A stretch of 64,000 nt of DNA from Cydia pomonella (Eukaryota; Arthropoda; Insecta; Lepidoptera; Tortricidae), in NCBI RefSeq assembly GCF_033807575.1, contig NC_084715.1, positions 6,559,349 to 6,623,348 on the forward strand, in the 5' to 3' direction. Made by a program: the position numbers and the translations under genes. This document shows positions 1-9,097 of the stretch, piece by piece. Within the stretch, counting starts at the first letter, position 1, and each line of letters starts with the position of its first letter. The notes beneath the pieces are model-generated. The model was not told the DNA's origin. It saw nothing but the letters and a program-made list of their open reading frames with translations, and searched no databases.

Positions 1-378
1 AACAATTTTTTGTTTAAGCTGATGCTAAAAACAAAATTAAACTATATCCGACTACGGCGAAGCCTAAAAGAAAGGTCATGTGTTTAATATTTGTATATAT
101 ATGTTACCTTACAATTAGTTACTAAACGGTTTAACATTTAGATACATCTTTATTGCAAAATGGCGGATTTTTGTGACCAAAAAAATAATGTTCTTAATCT
201 TTTGGGTGGGTAAGCAGAAATAATGGGTTTGAAATATAACTGCTAAATTTTAATATAATCAACTTAACCAAAGAAGGTGTTACAAAAGTACGGGTTTGTG
301 CCGTACAGAACCGGCACAAACCCGTACTTTTGTAACACTTTATTTGGTTCTAAAGTTGAAGCCAATTTTCCTTTCTAG
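1..378 (+). other. 3' part of an intron of the CtIP-like gene
   Basis: AT-rich sequence upstream of the CtIP-like terminal exon. It ends in a pyrimidine-rich tract and AG (cctttctag at 370-378), so it reads as the 3' end of an intron. It contains the perfect hairpin described separately and no coding exon that I can see. Confidence 0.6.
277..338. repeat. Perfect 27-bp inverted repeat (hairpin) in the CtIP intron
   Basis: Arms 277-303 and 312-338 are exact reverse complements, separated by an 8-nt loop (tacagaac). The arms are built around gtacgggtttgtgccg. It lies 40 bp before the splice acceptor. It is probably a small foldback element; a structured RNA is possible but unsupported. Confidence 0.85.
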
Positions 379-558
379 TTCTACGCCGAGCTATACAAGA
401 ACGACCCAGTGATGTTGGCCAAGAAGATGGACGAGTGCTCCAAGCACCGCGGGCGGCGCGACCCCGCGCGGCCCCGGACCCCGCCCGGCTTCTGGGACCC
501 CAGGTGGGACGTGCCCGAAGACACTGAGGAGTTCAACAGGAGGAACAATGCTGGTTGA
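379..558 (+). CDS. CtIP: C-terminal exon of a CtIP/Sae2-family DNA end-resection protein (partial)
   Basis: CtIP/Sae2/Ctp1 proteins stimulate the Mre11-Rad50-Nbs1 nuclease to start resection of DNA double-strand breaks in the nucleus. After the acceptor at 377-378 the frame reads 59 codons to TGA (556-558). The peptide starts FYAELYKNDP, contains a Cys-Ser-Lys-His-Arg motif (like the CSRHR of human CtIP) and then TPPGFWDPRWDVPEDTEEF. This aligns with the conserved CtIP C-terminus: the YYAD segment, the CxxH-type motif with following basic residues, then TP-x-x-FW-x-x-x-FP-x-TQ. Upstream exons and the N-terminal tetramerisation region lie outside the window. A polyadenylation signal follows 28 bp after the stop. 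The family call rests on motif order, not on a database search. Confidence 0.78.
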   Translation, partial: FYAELYKNDPVMLAKKMDECSKHRGRRDPARPRTPPGFWDPRWDVPEDTEEFNRRNNAG

Positions 559-585
559 TAGACAACCATTGGTACTCTTTGTAAA

Positions 586-591
586 AATAAA
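586..591 (+). promoter_or_regulatory. Polyadenylation signal (AATAAA) of the CtIP-like gene
   Basis: Canonical AATAAA 28 bp past the TGA of the CtIP-like exon, followed by a T-rich stretch (611-640), as expected for a short 3' UTR. Confidence 0.6.
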
Positions 592-1012
592 CCTTATCAT
601 AGACACAAGTGTATTTTAAAACATATTTTATTTCATTTCATTTATTAATTGTATAGTCATGTACATACATTATTAAGGTGTTGCAATACAATTCAGTAAG
701 TCAGTTCATGACGCCCTGTGAGGACATACAACAACAATATACTAATACCTTACAAATCTAAGCTAATCATTTAATAAAATAAAATTATTCATCACGATCA
801 TCATCCGAACTTACAAATCCACAAAATTTAAATTATTAATACATTTAAATATGTTACAATTGTATGAAATTGCATGTCACTTAAATTCCAAATATTACAC
901 ATTTGATAAATAAATAGTCAGTTCAGTAATAATTAAAAATAAAATAGCAATTATAAATTATAATAAAAAAAGTCATTAACTGAATAATAGCATTTATCGA
1001 GTAATAAACCAG

Positions 1013-1325
1013 GATCTATAGCGAATTTATTTTGTTACCTTTATTTCCGACGTTTCGACGCGGGTTTCACTGGTCGTGATCGCGGATTCGCGTCAAAACA
1101 GAGATTTGTGTAATTACCCGACGAAAAGTATGAAAAAGTTTCGGTAGGCAGTAGGCATCACAATTTGAAACTACCCAACACTTATGTATTAATTCTTTTC
1201 GTCGGGTAGTTACACAAATCTCTGTTTTGGCATTTTGCTGGGACATCAGTTAGCCGCGACCACGAACAGTGAAACCTAGGTCGAAACGTCGAAAACAAAG
1301 GTAATACAATTAATTTGCGATAGAC
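1013..1325. mobile_element. Foldback (long-TIR) element
   Basis: Two halves are imperfect inverted copies. The inner arms 1094-1128 and 1195-1229 differ at one base. The outer arms (about 1015-1085 and 1252-1324) share gacgtttcgac and ggtttcactg-type blocks in opposite orientation. No coding capacity. The block with tttcactgg/tcgtg/tcgcgg resembles a dispersed repeat of Lepidoptera, from memory. Confidence 0.7.
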
Positions 1326-1443
1326 ATATTTTAAATATGTTTTAAAATGTGTTCAAAACGCGAAAGTTTGAAACGTTACAAGAGGATACACCTGGAAATA
1401 ACCCTTTTTATAGACACGTGATTTTCTTGAATTACTTACTCCC

Positions 1444-1936
1444 TTAAGAGCAATTCCTAGCTGAGCAACTTTTCAAATCTCAAAGTTTTGAAGCTATGTT
1501 TCTGTCGCACTGCGGTGGGCGGGAGTGCGTGCGTGCGATAAGGACAACTGCAGCTCGGGCTAAAATTTCCACGCAAAAAAATCAAAAGTCTAAGTTTCGC
1601 TCTCGACTGTTTCCTTGTCCAAAACGCAACCAATCATTATGAAATTTTGGAAACTGCGAGAGGAAGAAATAATCTATGCCGCTGTTTTGATTTTTTGGAT
1701 ATTTGTTGTCATATTTGTATACTGCGCCTTTTTTTGTAGCCAATTCAATTGAGCCATTTTTGCGATTTTTGGAGGCGCTGTAAGTTTCTTCAACATAAAA
1801 TAATCCAAAATGTAGCGGCACAGATATTGATGTTATTGATCTTATTTGAAAAAATCATTGTTCTAGGTTAAAAATCCAGGGAGGAAGGAGTCGATAGCGT
1901 TTATATGGAAAAATCGCAACTGGGAATTCCTCTTAA
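1444..1936 (-). mobile_element. TTAA-flanked non-autonomous DNA element, copy A
   Basis: It starts TTAAGAGCAATTCCTAG and ends in the inverted form GGAATTCCTCTTAA, so it has about 14-bp terminal inverted repeats and TTAA at both ends, as in piggyBac-type elements. A second, diverged copy lies in opposite orientation at 32,487-32,980. On the minus strand a 79-codon frame (1582-1821) is intact here, but the second copy is broken in the same region, so it is probably not a working gene. Confidence 0.65.
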
Positions 1937-2289
1937 TTAAAACGTCCTCAAGTTTGACTTGTCTTTTGCTCACACGTTTTTGTCAAAGTACTGAGTCCAG
2001 AATGTATGTATACAGGGCCGTGCTGACAGGCCGTTAGACATATCTTTCCTTTAATTTACATGTAATTTATAGTATTAACTATCTTTTCCTACGGGTCCCT
2101 TAAGATTGTTGACTCTATGTAGTACTGTACTACAGAAAAAATAATGCACATGTTTAACAATAGGAGATTGTCCGAAACGAATACGAGGAAAGTAAAATAC
2201 ATGTGTTAGGTATACATCTGAAAAACACGAATAAGTTTAAACTTTTGTAGTATTTCTTGAGGGTAAAAACAAATTTGAATTGCTTATCG

Positions 2290-2623
2290 TTAAAAAAAAA
2301 CCGAAACTTATGGAACAATAAAATGATCTACTTTCAAAACATAAGAAAGGAACAAGTAACATACAAGTACATTACGATACATAAGAAATGAACAATATAC
2401 AAGTACATTACGATACAAGTGCAAAAAATAGGCAATTCGCAACTCATGTCGATTTAAAAATCCCCACTCGTTGCGAATTTCCTATTTTTTGCACTTGTAT
2501 CGTAATGTACTTGTATATTGTTCATTTCTTATGTATCGTAATGTACTTGTATGTTACTTGTTCCTTTCTTATGTTTTGAAAGTAGATCATTTTATTGTTC
2601 CATAAGTTTCGGTTTTTTTTTAA
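2290..2623. repeat. Near-perfect inverted repeat, 154-bp arms, 26-nt loop
   Basis: Arm 2290-2443 pairs with 2470-2623 at 153 of 154 positions; the single mismatch is at 2433/2480. The loop is 2444-2469. Each arm carries an internal direct repeat (acaagtacattacgatac twice). No transposase, TSD or ORF of note; the apparent 63-codon frame at 2388-2579 only reads through the palindrome. A transcript from this locus would fold into one long duplex. Confidence 0.93.
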
Positions 2624-3787
2624 GATTCTGACATAGTTACGTAATGTGCTAATTATCGCACTAGTGCGGTAAGCACCATATGTACTGTAAAAGTCAATTA
2701 TATTTATAGAAACTATTTGTGATTGTTGCGTAATAGTTTATTGTATAGGTATAATTTACAGGACTAGATTTAGTGTAAGATCTTTTAAGCAATATTTAGT
2801 TCTTATCGTTTTATTTCAAAAACTAAAATAAAGCAAAGCTGTTTGGATACTCATCTTAAAAGTTTTATTTCGTCAGTAACTTTATACCAACTACTAACAC
2901 TTCCTTTCCTATACTATGAACTCTATAAAGTATGTACGGTCGAGGAAATTGATTCTTTAGCTATTTGCGGTTCAAGTAAATTTGGTTGTATTACTTATGA
3001 TATTTCCAGTGTAAAGTGCTGAAGAATCAATTTTCTCGACTGTACCTACAATTAGTTTATAAATAAACTAGAACTGCATAACTGCACTAGAATTGGTCCA
3101 TCCTTGACATATATATCTAAGGGCGGGCCTTACGGGCACTAAGAACGGTGGTAGTTCAGAGATGTCACTCACGAATTCAAGCCAATCGTGCAAACTGCAA
3201 TGAATCTTGCTTACCCAGGAAGGTCGATAACTCAATAAATTATTCTTAGTTAGTAGACAAGGTTTTTTTCTCATCCACAATACCCACATAAAAATCCCTA
3301 TTTTCGTATGTTAAAAAGCGATGACAGGTAATAAGTGCGTGAGTGTATGTTTCTATGAGTGTACCTAATGGTTTCTCTAACTCCAAAGCGTTGACCTCAT
3401 TATGCGGTGACGTCATCTAACGGAACTGAGTTTCATCATATCGTGAAACTTTTGAGGTTTCAGTTTAAAAGGGTTACTAAATAAAACAATAAATGTGTAC
3501 CAAGACTTTATTGTTCAATACCATTAATTACCCACAAGTACCTAATTCTAAAACAGGTTACAATTAAAATTCTGGTATGTCAACAGGGTCACAGTCGGTC
3601 TTTACCTTTTAAAGTAGTTTCAATGCAAGTCCGCGTACCGAATTAAGGTCAAGAGATGTATGTGCAAGTCACTGCAGTAGATGAATCACTGCACATATGC
3701 GTTGCCAACTGTTTCAGTCAAAATAACATGACTTGCTCAATTTTGGCGTGGGCGAAAGTGAAGCAAACAACGATGGGTGAACACCTT

Positions 3788-3797
3788 TTTATTTATT
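3788..3797 (-). promoter_or_regulatory. Overlapping polyadenylation signals for Rpn6 (minus strand)
   Basis: Minus strand reads AATAAATAAA, about 240 bp beyond the Rpn6 stop codon (stop at 4038-4040). This would give a 3' UTR of ordinary length. Confidence 0.5.
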
Positions 3798-4037
3798 CTC
3801 AATAAAACAGAATATAATTTTCACTAGCTTAAGTTAAAATGGGAATAAATCAAAGTGATTAGTATTTCATCTTTCTTGCTGCATAAACATATACATAAAT
3901 ATATTGTATTCAGTTATTTAACTTCGGAACAAAAGTGAAATTTAGTCTGAAAATAGTTTCCATATAATCTGAACTGAAAAAATTATGGTTAGTTTTGATA
4001 TTTATATTTTTTAATGCTACAACAATTTTACAGAAGT

Positions 4038-5303
4038 CTATGAGAGTTTCTTGGCTTTCTGGTAGAGAGTATCTACAACCTTACTCATATGATGGATGGT
4101 TTCCAGAACAGTCTCATAGGTTTTCTCGAGGGGGGACTCGTCGAAGACAATCAGAACACCTTCTCCTTGGTCTAGGATGCCATTCAGCTTTTTATCCAGG
4201 ATCATTTGGGACAATTTCTTCTCTACTTGTACAACAGGGAGACGGATGGAGCGGGCTACATGTTCAACTTGGACACGCATGTAGGGCTCCACTATGCGGC
4301 ATAAGTTCTGTTCCAACATAGTATCGTAAAGGGCACCAAGGTGAGCTCTCACTACTGCATCTTCTTCAAGTTCCGGCTTGTAAGTTTTTAGTGCAGCTTG
4401 GAAATCGGCTAAAGATCTCTTGTGAGAAGCTGTTGCTACTGCTCTCATTGCTTCTAACTCTTTCCCGGCATATTTGAGGGCCGCTTTGCTGCCACAGATA
4501 ACAGCAACTTCTTCAGCCTGGTTCAGCATAATTTTAGACAACAACATGTATTTTAGTCCCGTGAGTGCTTTGGGACTATCGGCACCATCATATCCTTCAA
4601 AAGCTTCATAGAAATATGAATATGCGGTTTTGAAGTCCCGTTCGTCGGCGGCATGCAGGATGCCAGACTGCAGGTCGAGCGCGGCCTGCATCTTCGGGGG
4701 GCAGTAGATCGCGTTGGCAGTGGTTCTAGCTGACGTTAGGGAGGCGCGCGCTTTCGGTAAATTACTGAGGGCATGGTAAGTTTTGCTCTCGAAAAGCAGC
4801 ACTTCCACTAATAAATTTTTGTCATCGAGCTTTTTGAGTTCACGCAGCAGCGCGGTGGCGAGGTCCAGCGCCTCCGTGTACATGCCCGTGTCGTAGTAAA
4901 GCGCGATCAGCCGCGCCTCCAGCGACTGCCGCAGGAACGTGCGCCGTTCTTCTTTCGCCCACTCTATACACTCTTTACATAACTGGACTTCTATGCCGAT
5001 ACCTGCCTCCAAATCCAGGAAGAAGTCGACCAACGCACGCACTAGTTTCGCCGCTTTCGCCTTGCTTATCAGGCTGAGAAACGGCCGGGTGGCTTTGATC
5101 AGTTCGGCTAACTCCTTGGCCTTGCCCTCCTTTTTGTACTTCTCGCCGAGGTTCAGGATGCCCTGCTCCTTGGCCCTTATGTTTTCTTCATCATCTTCAG
5201 GCAATTCCCCAGTACTGACCATTTTGTCGGTCATGCGGACGTCCTCCTCTCTGGTTGTTGACGACGACACACGCGAACGCTCAAATAACATTGCGCCGGC
5301 CAT
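4038..5303 (-). CDS. Rpn6: 26S proteasome non-ATPase regulatory subunit 11 (Rpn6), intronless
   Basis: Rpn6/PSMD11 is a lid subunit of the 19S regulatory particle; its N-terminal helical repeats clamp the lid and base to the 20S core, and its C-terminal PCI domain joins the lid horseshoe. This single open frame of 421 codons is full length (family about 420). Diagnostic stretches match the family closely: SKTYHALSNLPKAR, TSARTTANAIYCPPK, KTAYSYFYEAFEGYD, KLSQMILDKK, GILDQGEGVLIVFDE and the terminal VVDTLYQKAKKLS. The start ATG at 5303-5301 has MAGAMLFER; a second in-frame Met follows at residue 5. There are no introns. The region around residues 265-300 (LNQAEEVAVICGSKAALKYAG) looks more diverged than the rest, so this may be a retrocopied paralogue rather than the only Rpn6. 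The opposite-strand frames here are shadows. Confidence 0.95.
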   Translation of the reverse strand: MAGAMLFERSRVSSSTTREEDVRMTDKMVSTGELPEDDEENIRAKEQGILNLGEKYKKEGKAKELAELIKATRPFLSLISKAKAAKLVRALVDFFLDLEAGIGIEVQLCKECIEWAKEERRTFLRQSLEARLIALYYDTGMYTEALDLATALLRELKKLDDKNLLVEVLLFESKTYHALSNLPKARASLTSARTTANAIYCPPKMQAALDLQSGILHAADERDFKTAYSYFYEAFEGYDGADSPKALTGLKYMLLSKIMLNQAEEVAVICGSKAALKYAGKELEAMRAVATASHKRSLADFQAALKTYKPELEEDAVVRAHLGALYDTMLEQNLCRIVEPYMRVQVEHVARSIRLPVVQVEKKLSQMILDKKLNGILDQGEGVLIVFDESPLEKTYETVLETIHHMSKVVDTLYQKAKKLS

Positions 5304-5558
5304 GATGTAGATATTTATACGCTTAAACTAAAAAAAATCCTTTAAGTAAACAGTGAATTCCACTACAACTGCACGATTTTTCCTTTGTATAATTTTTGTT
5401 ATATTCGCAAAGTCATCGACGACCTCTCTTTTATTTTTTTTCGTAAGCAAGTCGTAGACGCTGGCTGGGTTGCCAGTCAAATTCTACAAAACTACTAAAA
5501 ATTGTCTATGTCCAATGTCCATCGAAGCAATAAAAATGAATTTGAGCATAATATAGCC

Positions 5559-5692
5559 TGGCAAACACAACTTGCCCGTCAGTAAGAACCAGGAAAATTA
5601 TACTCATCCCTTTCTTTAAAGTGCTAGTACTAGCGTAAGACAAAGACAGTATGATTCTGTATGTATATGTTTGAAATGAGGCAGTCCTGGGA
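5559..5692. repeat. Dispersed short repeat, copy 1
   Basis: Begins tggcaaacacaacttg and ends aatgaggcagtcctggg. A clear inverted copy lies at 51,613-51,748 in Vrp1 intron 7. About 135 bp, non-coding; probably a MITE or SINE fragment. Confidence 0.7.
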
Positions 5693-5720
5693 CTCCTGGG
5701 CCATACAACTAATAGTAAAA

Positions 5721-5872
5721 TACTACAACAACATTTTCCAAATTTTTAATAAGATAATAATGATATTAGAACGTAGTGATTATGTGCTCTATGAACTTAC
5801 TACAACAACATTTTCCAAATTTTTAATAAGATAATAATGATATTAGAACGTAGTGATTATGTGCTCTATGAA
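5721..5872. repeat. Perfect tandem duplication, 75 bp, period 77
   Basis: 5721-5795 and 5798-5872 are identical over 75 bp (starting tactacaacaacattttcc), separated by 2 bp. It lies in the divergent promoter region of Rpn6 and the Dpy-30 gene. The perfect identity implies a recent event. Confidence 0.9.
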
Positions 5873-6058
5873 TGATATTTTTTATTGATTGATATACTGT
5901 GTCCAACTCAAGCATTATTAGAACTGGCTGTAAAAAAAAAGATATCACACTGATTGCGTCAAAGTTTTGTTCATTTAAATGTCAATGCCAGTCATAATTG
6001 CGTATGATATAATGAAAATCCTGTATTATTGAGAAACTTTCAATAACTTCATTTCATA

Positions 6059-6076
6059 ATGACTTCGCAAACCAAA
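6059..6076 (+). CDS. First coding exon of the Dpy-30-motif gene (6 codons)
   Basis: ATG ACT TCG CAA ACC AAA followed directly by a consensus donor GTAAGT (6077-6082). It ends in phase 0, matching the phase-0 acceptor of the main exon at 6975. I prefer this start to the ATG at 6966, because that ATG lies inside the acceptor context tattaatgtttcag. Confidence 0.7.
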
Positions 6077-6359
6077 GTAAGTAACCAATATGGGTATAAA
6101 GTCCCTATTTCTAATATTTGTAACACGCAAGAACTATTTTAAACTAGCGACCAGCCCTGGCTTCGCATGGGTAAACATTAACAAATTATATACCTAAACC
6201 ATGAAAATCCGTTCAGTATTTTTACAAATTATCGCTAACATGGATACATATAGAAAGACAGACGCGGCGGAAAAACTTTTGTTTTATAAAATACAGTGAC
6301 ACGCAAGCACTATTTGAGACATTCAGATTAGTTTCAGAAAGGCACAAGCTCTAGCTAAA

Positions 6360-6830
6360 GGGCCCTCCACACTCGTGCGCGAATCGAGGCGCGAAGCCGC
6401 GAACGCGAGTGTGGATGGCCCTCGCGTCGATTTCGCAGATTGTTCACGCCTTCGCGCCTTATTCCCCGTTTTTTGTCGGTATTTGGCCCGCGTCAAAGGA
6501 GACGCGAAGCGCGAACTTGCAAAACTCCACACTCTCAATCGCTTCGCGCCGCGATTCGCTCGCGAGTCGGTTAATCTGTCCTTCTATGGCGGCTACTTGG
6601 TTATATTGGGTGCGAACTTGATCAACCAAAAATCAATTTGATAGTTCCCAGTTTGAATCAGTGCCTTGCCGCAAACTAAATCCGATCAGCTGATGCTTTG
6701 GCGCCATCTTGCCTTGAACCAAACTGCGAAATCGCCGTGAAGTTGTGCGAGTGTGGAGTCTACGTCAACGTCGCGGTATGTTCGCTCCGCGAAGTCGCGC
6801 CGCGATTCACGCGCATAGTCTGGAGGGGGC
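6360..6830. mobile_element. GC-rich TIR element in intron 1 of the Dpy-30 gene
   Basis: The left end (ggccctccacactcgtgcgc) and right end are inverted copies (about 40 bp, imperfect; the right end inverted reads gccccctccagactatgcgc). The interior is rich in cgcg and gcgaa motifs, unlike the AT-rich flanks, and non-coding. The short reading frames at 6323-6641 are in this element and not genes. Confidence 0.7.
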
Positions 6831-6974
6831 TTACGATATAACAATGGCCTTTTTAATAGGTAATTAAATCATGTATTTCTTAACTAACCTGTTAGTGCTG
6901 ATAGTAGAGCTAAACTCGTGTTTTCTTTTAAATGACAGTATCGTGATTTTAAACCGAAATTATTAATGTTTCAG

Positions 6975-8915
6975 ACAGAAGTAATCGTATCCACTACAGA
7001 AAATCCAGAAGGCGTTTGCATGTTGTTTGATATATGTAAAGAAGTCAAGCTCTATTATGAGAGTCCAGTTATTTTTCTTACCAAAACTGATTTCTCGGAT
7101 AAAGCATTCAACGTCATGTGTACAGTTCACACTATTCTGAATGAGGAAAGAGACGAGAAGACCAAAGGTCGGATTTTAGACTTAATTGTTGATTATCAGT
7201 TGCAATGGTTGCAATATGTGAACGCCATAGAAAACTTTGAACAACTTGTGATTGATCGAACTTTGCCTAAAGAAGAATTATACCAAGCTGTAAACTACAC
7301 TATGGATAGTATGACCTATCGTTTAAAACATTTTCAAAGATTAATTGAAAAGAATCGATCTGGTTTATCTAACGAAAACCATGCTATATTAAACGCAGAA
7401 CTAGAAATTGTGGAAGAAATGCATAAAGAAATTGCCAAAGCCCTAGTTGACAAGTTGAAATGTTTTCGAGGTATTCAAAGCGGTCCAGAATTCGACATTA
7501 AACTTAAATCTGAAGTCGAAGATCTGTTACAATGGTTAGATAAAATTAGCGACAACTTAGCCATTCTGCTAAGTAAATATGTAAGTTTTAACGTGCAACA
7601 TTTAAGCAGCGATTTAACAAAAACGTTACAACAAATAGTTGAAGAATTCAAAACCGATGAGTCACCTTCGGCAAAAAAGATGCTGGAAGAACTTAAAGAA
7701 AAAGGAAAAGATTTATGTTCAATGGTAAGGTCTACAGCAAGCCATGACCTTGAGATAAATAAAGTTGTAGAAAAAATTGCTGTTTTAGATGACCGTATTA
7801 AACGTTTAGAAGAAGAAAACGCACATGCAGCTCTTGGGGCACTTCGGTACAAAAAAGATTTTCTTGAAGCAAGATTAAACTCGTTAGATAATTTAAAAAC
7901 TACTTTAAAGAGCCTTCACAACTTAGCAGATTACATGCCGGATGTTCCATTAGAAGAGTTGTGCGAGTGCCCAGATTTTTTCCAAATGAGAATTTTTAAC
8001 CATGCACTTCCATCTCCAGAGCGCGAGCGATTGATCTCCGAGTTCTGCTACTTGTGGGATATAGCCGTCAATGGGAAAAAGAAAAAGTCAATAATATCAA
8101 TTCTCAGTGCTACTGAGGAAAAAGAGGAATTTACTGATGAACTTGGAATATTTTATATAGACGAATATGGCAGGAAAATATATAAGAAGCCCGATGAACC
8201 CACATTGTACCAATGTAACGAAAGTGAGATTTTGGTACCTCTTTCCGATGATTCAGAACATGTTTACTTTTATGATGAATGTGGAAGACACTTCTTAGAT
8301 CCTCAAACTAGACAAAAAATATACAAAGCTCATGCAACAGCAAGTGAATTCATGATGGATAGCTCTGGAGCACTGATTAAGTTGAAGGAAATCCGCAATG
8401 GCATCACGTATTACTATGACAACTTCGGACGTTATTATATAAACGAGGAAAACAAGCGTATCTATATAGAAGAAGACTCTACAAGTGAATATGAAAATGA
8501 TGGATTTGGTAATCTTGTACGTATAAGAAGCCAATTAGATATTCTTGAACCTTGCCCTGATGACGAAAATGTTACCGAAGATTTCAATTATTTGAAACGA
8601 AACGTTGGAGTGGCGTTGCGTGAATGTATTGCGAAGACAATTGTTGCGCAGCCCGCAGATCCAGTGAAGTATTTATCCACGTGCCTATTTAAATACAGAG
8701 ACAATATTGAGCAAAGAGAAAAACGAGCTAGAGAAAAAGAACAATTGGATGTAGAAAGAGAAATACGTGCAGCTGAGGAACGCGAGGCTTTAGAGAAAGC
8801 TGCAAGAGAAGCTGCCCTCCTGATGGCACAAGGTGGCAGTGAGGCTTCTTATGATTCGAATCTAGTTAACTACCAGCATTCACCCGATATTTTGTCAACA
8901 AGTTCAAAACAATAA
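6975..8915 (+). CDS. Dpy-30-motif protein, main exon (function unknown, possibly axonemal)
   Basis: With the 6-codon first exon this gives a 652-residue protein. Residues about 1-340 are helical, rich in Glu, Lys and Leu, with coiled-coil-like stretches. Residues about 399-520 carry three repeats around Tyr-x-Asp-Glu-x-Gly-Arg (YIDEYGRKIY, YFYDECGRHF, YYYDNFGRYY), each followed by an IY element. Residues about 549-596 (NVGVALRECIAKTIVAQPAD, then PVKYLSTCLFKYRD) fit the Dpy-30 motif, a dimer-forming helix pair found in Set1/MLL-associated Dpy-30 and in many axonemal proteins. A charged helix (REKRAREKEQ onward) follows. I do not recognise the protein itself. The Dpy-30 motif plus long helices suggests a cilium or sperm-tail component; that is inference. 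A poly(A) signal follows at 9092. Confidence 0.88.
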   Translation, partial: TEVIVSTTENPEGVCMLFDICKEVKLYYESPVIFLTKTDFSDKAFNVMCTVHTILNEERDEKTKGRILDLIVDYQLQWLQYVNAIENFEQLVIDRTLPKEELYQAVNYTMDSMTYRLKHFQRLIEKNRSGLSNENHAILNAELEIVEEMHKEIAKALVDKLKCFRGIQSGPEFDIKLKSEVEDLLQWLDKISDNLAILLSKYVSFNVQHLSSDLTKTLQQIVEEFKTDESPSAKKMLEELKEKGKDLCSMVRSTASHDLEINKVVEKIAVLDDRIKRLEEENAHAALGALRYKKDFLEARLNSLDNLKTTLKSLHNLADYMPDVPLEELCECPDFFQMRIFNHALPSPERERLISEFCYLWDIAVNGKKKKSIISILSATEEKEEFTDELGIFYIDEYGRKIYKKPDEPTLYQCNESEILVPLSDDSEHVYFYDECGRHFLDPQTRQKIYKAHATASEFMMDSSGALIKLKEIRNGITYYYDNFGRYYINEENKRIYIEEDSTSEYENDGFGNLVRIRSQLDILEPCPDDENVTEDFNYLKRNVGVALRECIAKTIVAQPADPVKYLSTCLFKYRDNIEQREKRAREKEQLDVEREIRAAEEREALEKAAREAALLMAQGGSEASYDSNLVNYQHSPDILSTSSKQ

Positions 8916-9091
8916 AACTAAAGTGAAGGTTCAAGTTCAATTAGGTTACTTGACTGTGAACCAATATCCCATGTCCATTTGCACACTATATGGTTCTTAT
9001 ATATTGTTTTAGAAAGAAGTTCTATTTAATTTATTTTTAATTTGTTTACATTGCCCATGTTATTGTATAGTTAATATAGTTATCTAAAATG

Positions 9092-9097
9092 AATAAA
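9092..9097 (+). promoter_or_regulatory. Polyadenylation signal of the Dpy-30 gene
   Basis: AATAAA 177 bp after the TAA stop at 8913-8915, followed by a second AATAAA-like string. Confidence 0.5.

Larger units (their letters stand above)
592..3787. other. Intergenic region between CtIP-like and Rpn6 genes
   Basis: AT-rich, no credible gene. It holds three structures listed separately: a foldback element (about 1013-1325), a TTAA-flanked element (1444-1936) and a 154-bp-arm inverted repeat (2290-2623). The short reading frames at 1582-1821, 2388-2579 and 3068-3289 lie in repeats or lack any recognisable family. Confidence 0.6.
5304..6058. promoter_or_regulatory. Shared upstream region of divergent Rpn6 (-) and Dpy-30 gene (+)
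   Basis: The 755 bp between the two divergent start codons must contain both 5' ends. It also holds a dispersed repeat (5559-5692) and a perfect 75-bp tandem duplication (5721-5872). I see no convincing TATA box; the promoters cannot be placed more exactly. Confidence 0.5.

Noticed and set aside
2388..2579. 63-codon frame as a small gene
   Set aside because: It lies wholly inside the 154-bp inverted repeat and reads both arms and the loop.
6966..6974. ATG at 6966 as the start of the Dpy-30 protein
   Set aside because: It lies within tattaatgtttcag, a good splice acceptor; the exon 6059-6076 with a perfect donor and matching phase gives a better start.
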